Positions 4,679 to 5,899 of a stretch of DNA of 5,899 nt are shown piece by piece. The translations under genes were made by a program, and so were the position numbers. Below the pieces are notes generated by a model. The model searched no databases. It saw only the letters and a program-made list of their open reading frames with translations, and had not been told where the DNA came from. The first letter of the stretch is position 1; each line of letters begins with the position of its first letter. Origin of the DNA: Betaproteobacteria bacterium (GTDB lineage: Bacteria > Pseudomonadota > Gammaproteobacteria > Burkholderiales > SG8-41); contig JAJTHX010000152.1 of assembly GCA_021300125.1 (NCBI GenBank), forward strand, positions 1 through 5,899, written 5' to 3'.

Positions 4679-5899
4679 GGGCTGCCATACCGGCCGCGCC
4701 GGCAGCAGGCCCTGCAGCGGCGAGTGGTCGATGTAGACATAGGCATCGAAATGATCTCGCGGCACGATATGGATGCCATTTTCCATGCCGGCAGCGTTGC
4801 CGTTCTGCAGCCACCAGCGCAGATGTTTCGACAGAAACGCGGCATCTGCGGGAAACCAGGCCAAACGGTGTCCGGCATCGTGCAGGGCCTTGTCCATCGA
4901 GTCCGCGGCACGCGGCTCCAGCCAGTCGCCCTGTGCGCCGGCGGCCTTGTATGCGGTCAACGCAACGTTGAAGACGCGGCGACCCGTCAGTTGCCGGAAA
5001 AAATAAACCCCGGACTTCAGATCACCCGATCCCCACCAGTCTGCCGCCGAGCGGTTGTGCGAGGTGTGGCTGGTGTGCGCGGCCAGCACCGCGCGTGGCG
5101 CGTCATGCAGCGCCATCAGCAGCATCAGGTTGCGGCCCTGCGCGCGGTCGCGTTCATTCCAGCTTTGCAGGTCATCGACACCGGCGTGGTGGTGGAAACC
5201 CAGCCAGCCCTGCAGGGTGGATGCCGACAGGGCCAGCTCATAGGCCTCTTCCCGGCGCACCCCGCCTGCCGCCGCCCGGGCGACGCCTTCGGCCGCCCCA
5301 AGCACCGCGTCCAGCGCGGCCTGGCAGGCGTGAAGACCCGAGTCATCGCGCTGCCGCGCGCGCTGCTGGAGGGCGTGAAGCGCGGCATCCGCCTGCGCCC
5401 AGTCGCGCACCCCCGCGGTGATGCAATGTTGTTCAATGGCGGCGTGCAGGGCCGGCGGCAAGCCCAGCCGCGCAGCAAGCTCAGGGATACGCTGGTGGTG
5501 CTCCCAGGGCCGGTCCCAGACATCCATGCCGCGGAACACGACCGGTGCACGCGGATGCTGGGCGTTGTATTGGCAGGCCCAGGTCCACAGTGGCCGGTCG
5601 GCAGCGGTCGGGAAATACAGCACGTCAAGGGGCGGCTCTGAAGACGGCGCAGTGCGCGCTTCGGCGCAACCGGCCAGCCACTGGGCCAGGCCACGGCTGC
5701 GCAGCACCGCGGTTTCCCAGACGATCAGCCGGATGCCCTGGCGTTCGACAAGATGCCGGATGAGCCGGGTCTGAATCCGCAGCAGGCCGGAGGAACCGTG
5801 CACGGTTTCGCCCAAAGCCACGACGTCAGCCTGGCGCGCAGCCCCGTCGAACAGCGGCAACAGTTCTTCATCAGTGACCGCTTCCGGCGCAGCGCGGAG
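4676..5899 (-). CDS. Erythromycin esterase superfamily protein, divergent (5' truncated by the window edge)
   Basis: The frame is open from the right edge (first visible residues LRAAPEAVTDEELLPLF) to TGA at 4678-4676, so at least 407 residues are coded and the true start lies outside. TTG 5860 could serve as an internal start, but nothing requires it. Numbering from that TTG, visible family features are VVALGETVHG (13-22) with Glu18 and His21 at the catalytic positions of Ere enzymes, Glu50 in LIVWET, FRGMDVW (109-115), NERDRAQGRNLMLL (235-248), and a His cluster AHTSHTSH (261-268) where the second catalytic His region is expected. It ends FDAYVYIDHSPLQGL, typical for the family. Most chromosomal relatives have unknown substrates; macrolide hydrolysis should not be assumed. 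No resistance or mobile genes are adjacent. No signal peptide can be judged because the N-terminus is missing. Confidence 0.82.
   Translation of the reverse strand, partial: LRAAPEAVTDEELLPLFDGAARQADVVALGETVHGSSGLLRIQTRLIRHLVERQGIRLIVWETAVLRSRGLAQWLAGCAEARTAPSSEPPLDVLYFPTAADRPLWTWACQYNAQHPRAPVVFRGMDVWDRPWEHHQRIPELAARLGLPPALHAAIEQHCITAGVRDWAQADAALHALQQRARQRDDSGLHACQAALDAVLGAAEGVARAAAGGVRREEAYELALSASTLQGWLGFHHHAGVDDLQSWNERDRAQGRNLMLLMALHDAPRAVLAAHTSHTSHNRSAADWWGSGDLKSGVYFFRQLTGRRVFNVALTAYKAAGAQGDWLEPRAADSMDKALHDAGHRLAWFPADAAFLSKHLRWWLQNGNAAGMENGIHIVPRDHFDAYVYIDHSPLQGLLPARPVWQP

Noticed and set aside
4724..5641. Open frame (305 codons) on the plus strand opposite the esterase-like gene.
   Set aside because: The minus-strand frame carries the family motifs and runs through to the window edge; the plus-strand translation resembles no family I know.
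4676..5899. Esterase-like gene as an acquired macrolide resistance determinant.
   Set aside because: Base composition matches the neighbours, no transposon or integron parts are visible, and conserved Ere residues are altered; a chromosomal family member of unknown substrate is more likely.

Overview
The window is a GC-rich piece of a proteobacterial chromosome, most likely from a betaproteobacterium. The main evidence is the conserved gene order rpoN - hpf - ptsN - hprK - rapZ. Pairing an HPr kinase/phosphorylase with a nitrogen-type EIIA beside rpoN is characteristic of Betaproteobacteria, and also of a few Gammaproteobacteria such as Xanthomonadales. Enterobacteria lack hprK here. I cannot name a genus from the sequence.

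Positions 1-3422, plus strand: a tightly packed operon. It holds the 3' end of rpoN (sigma-54), hpf (ribosome hibernation factor), ptsN (EIIA-Ntr), hprK (HPr kinase/phosphorylase), rapZ (P-loop protein) and a small protein consisting only of a LON substrate-binding domain. Gaps are 29 nt or less; ptsN/hprK overlap by 32 nt and rapZ/LON by 4 nt (GTGA). The logical theme is nitrogen/carbon-state signalling: sigma-54 transcription, PTS-Ntr phosphorelay, HPr-Ser phosphorylation, and stress control of ribosomes. The LON-domain gene is the least characterised member.

Positions 3423-5899, minus strand, read from right to left: a 5'-truncated gene of the erythromycin esterase superfamily, a tRNA-Gly with anticodon CCC and an encoded CCA end, and mutY (adenine DNA glycosylase). 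mutY converges on the LON gene and the two stop codons are directly adjacent, with no base between them. A short A/T-rich inverted repeat spans both stops.

There is no gene-free stretch longer than about 40 nt. I see no CRISPR array, insertion sequence, phage or integration-site structure. On this evidence it is an ordinary housekeeping region, and I found no convincing new system. The points worth a second look are the divergent esterase-like protein, whose His region carries a tandem H-T-S unit, the LON-only gene coupled to rapZ, and the RapZ C-terminus.
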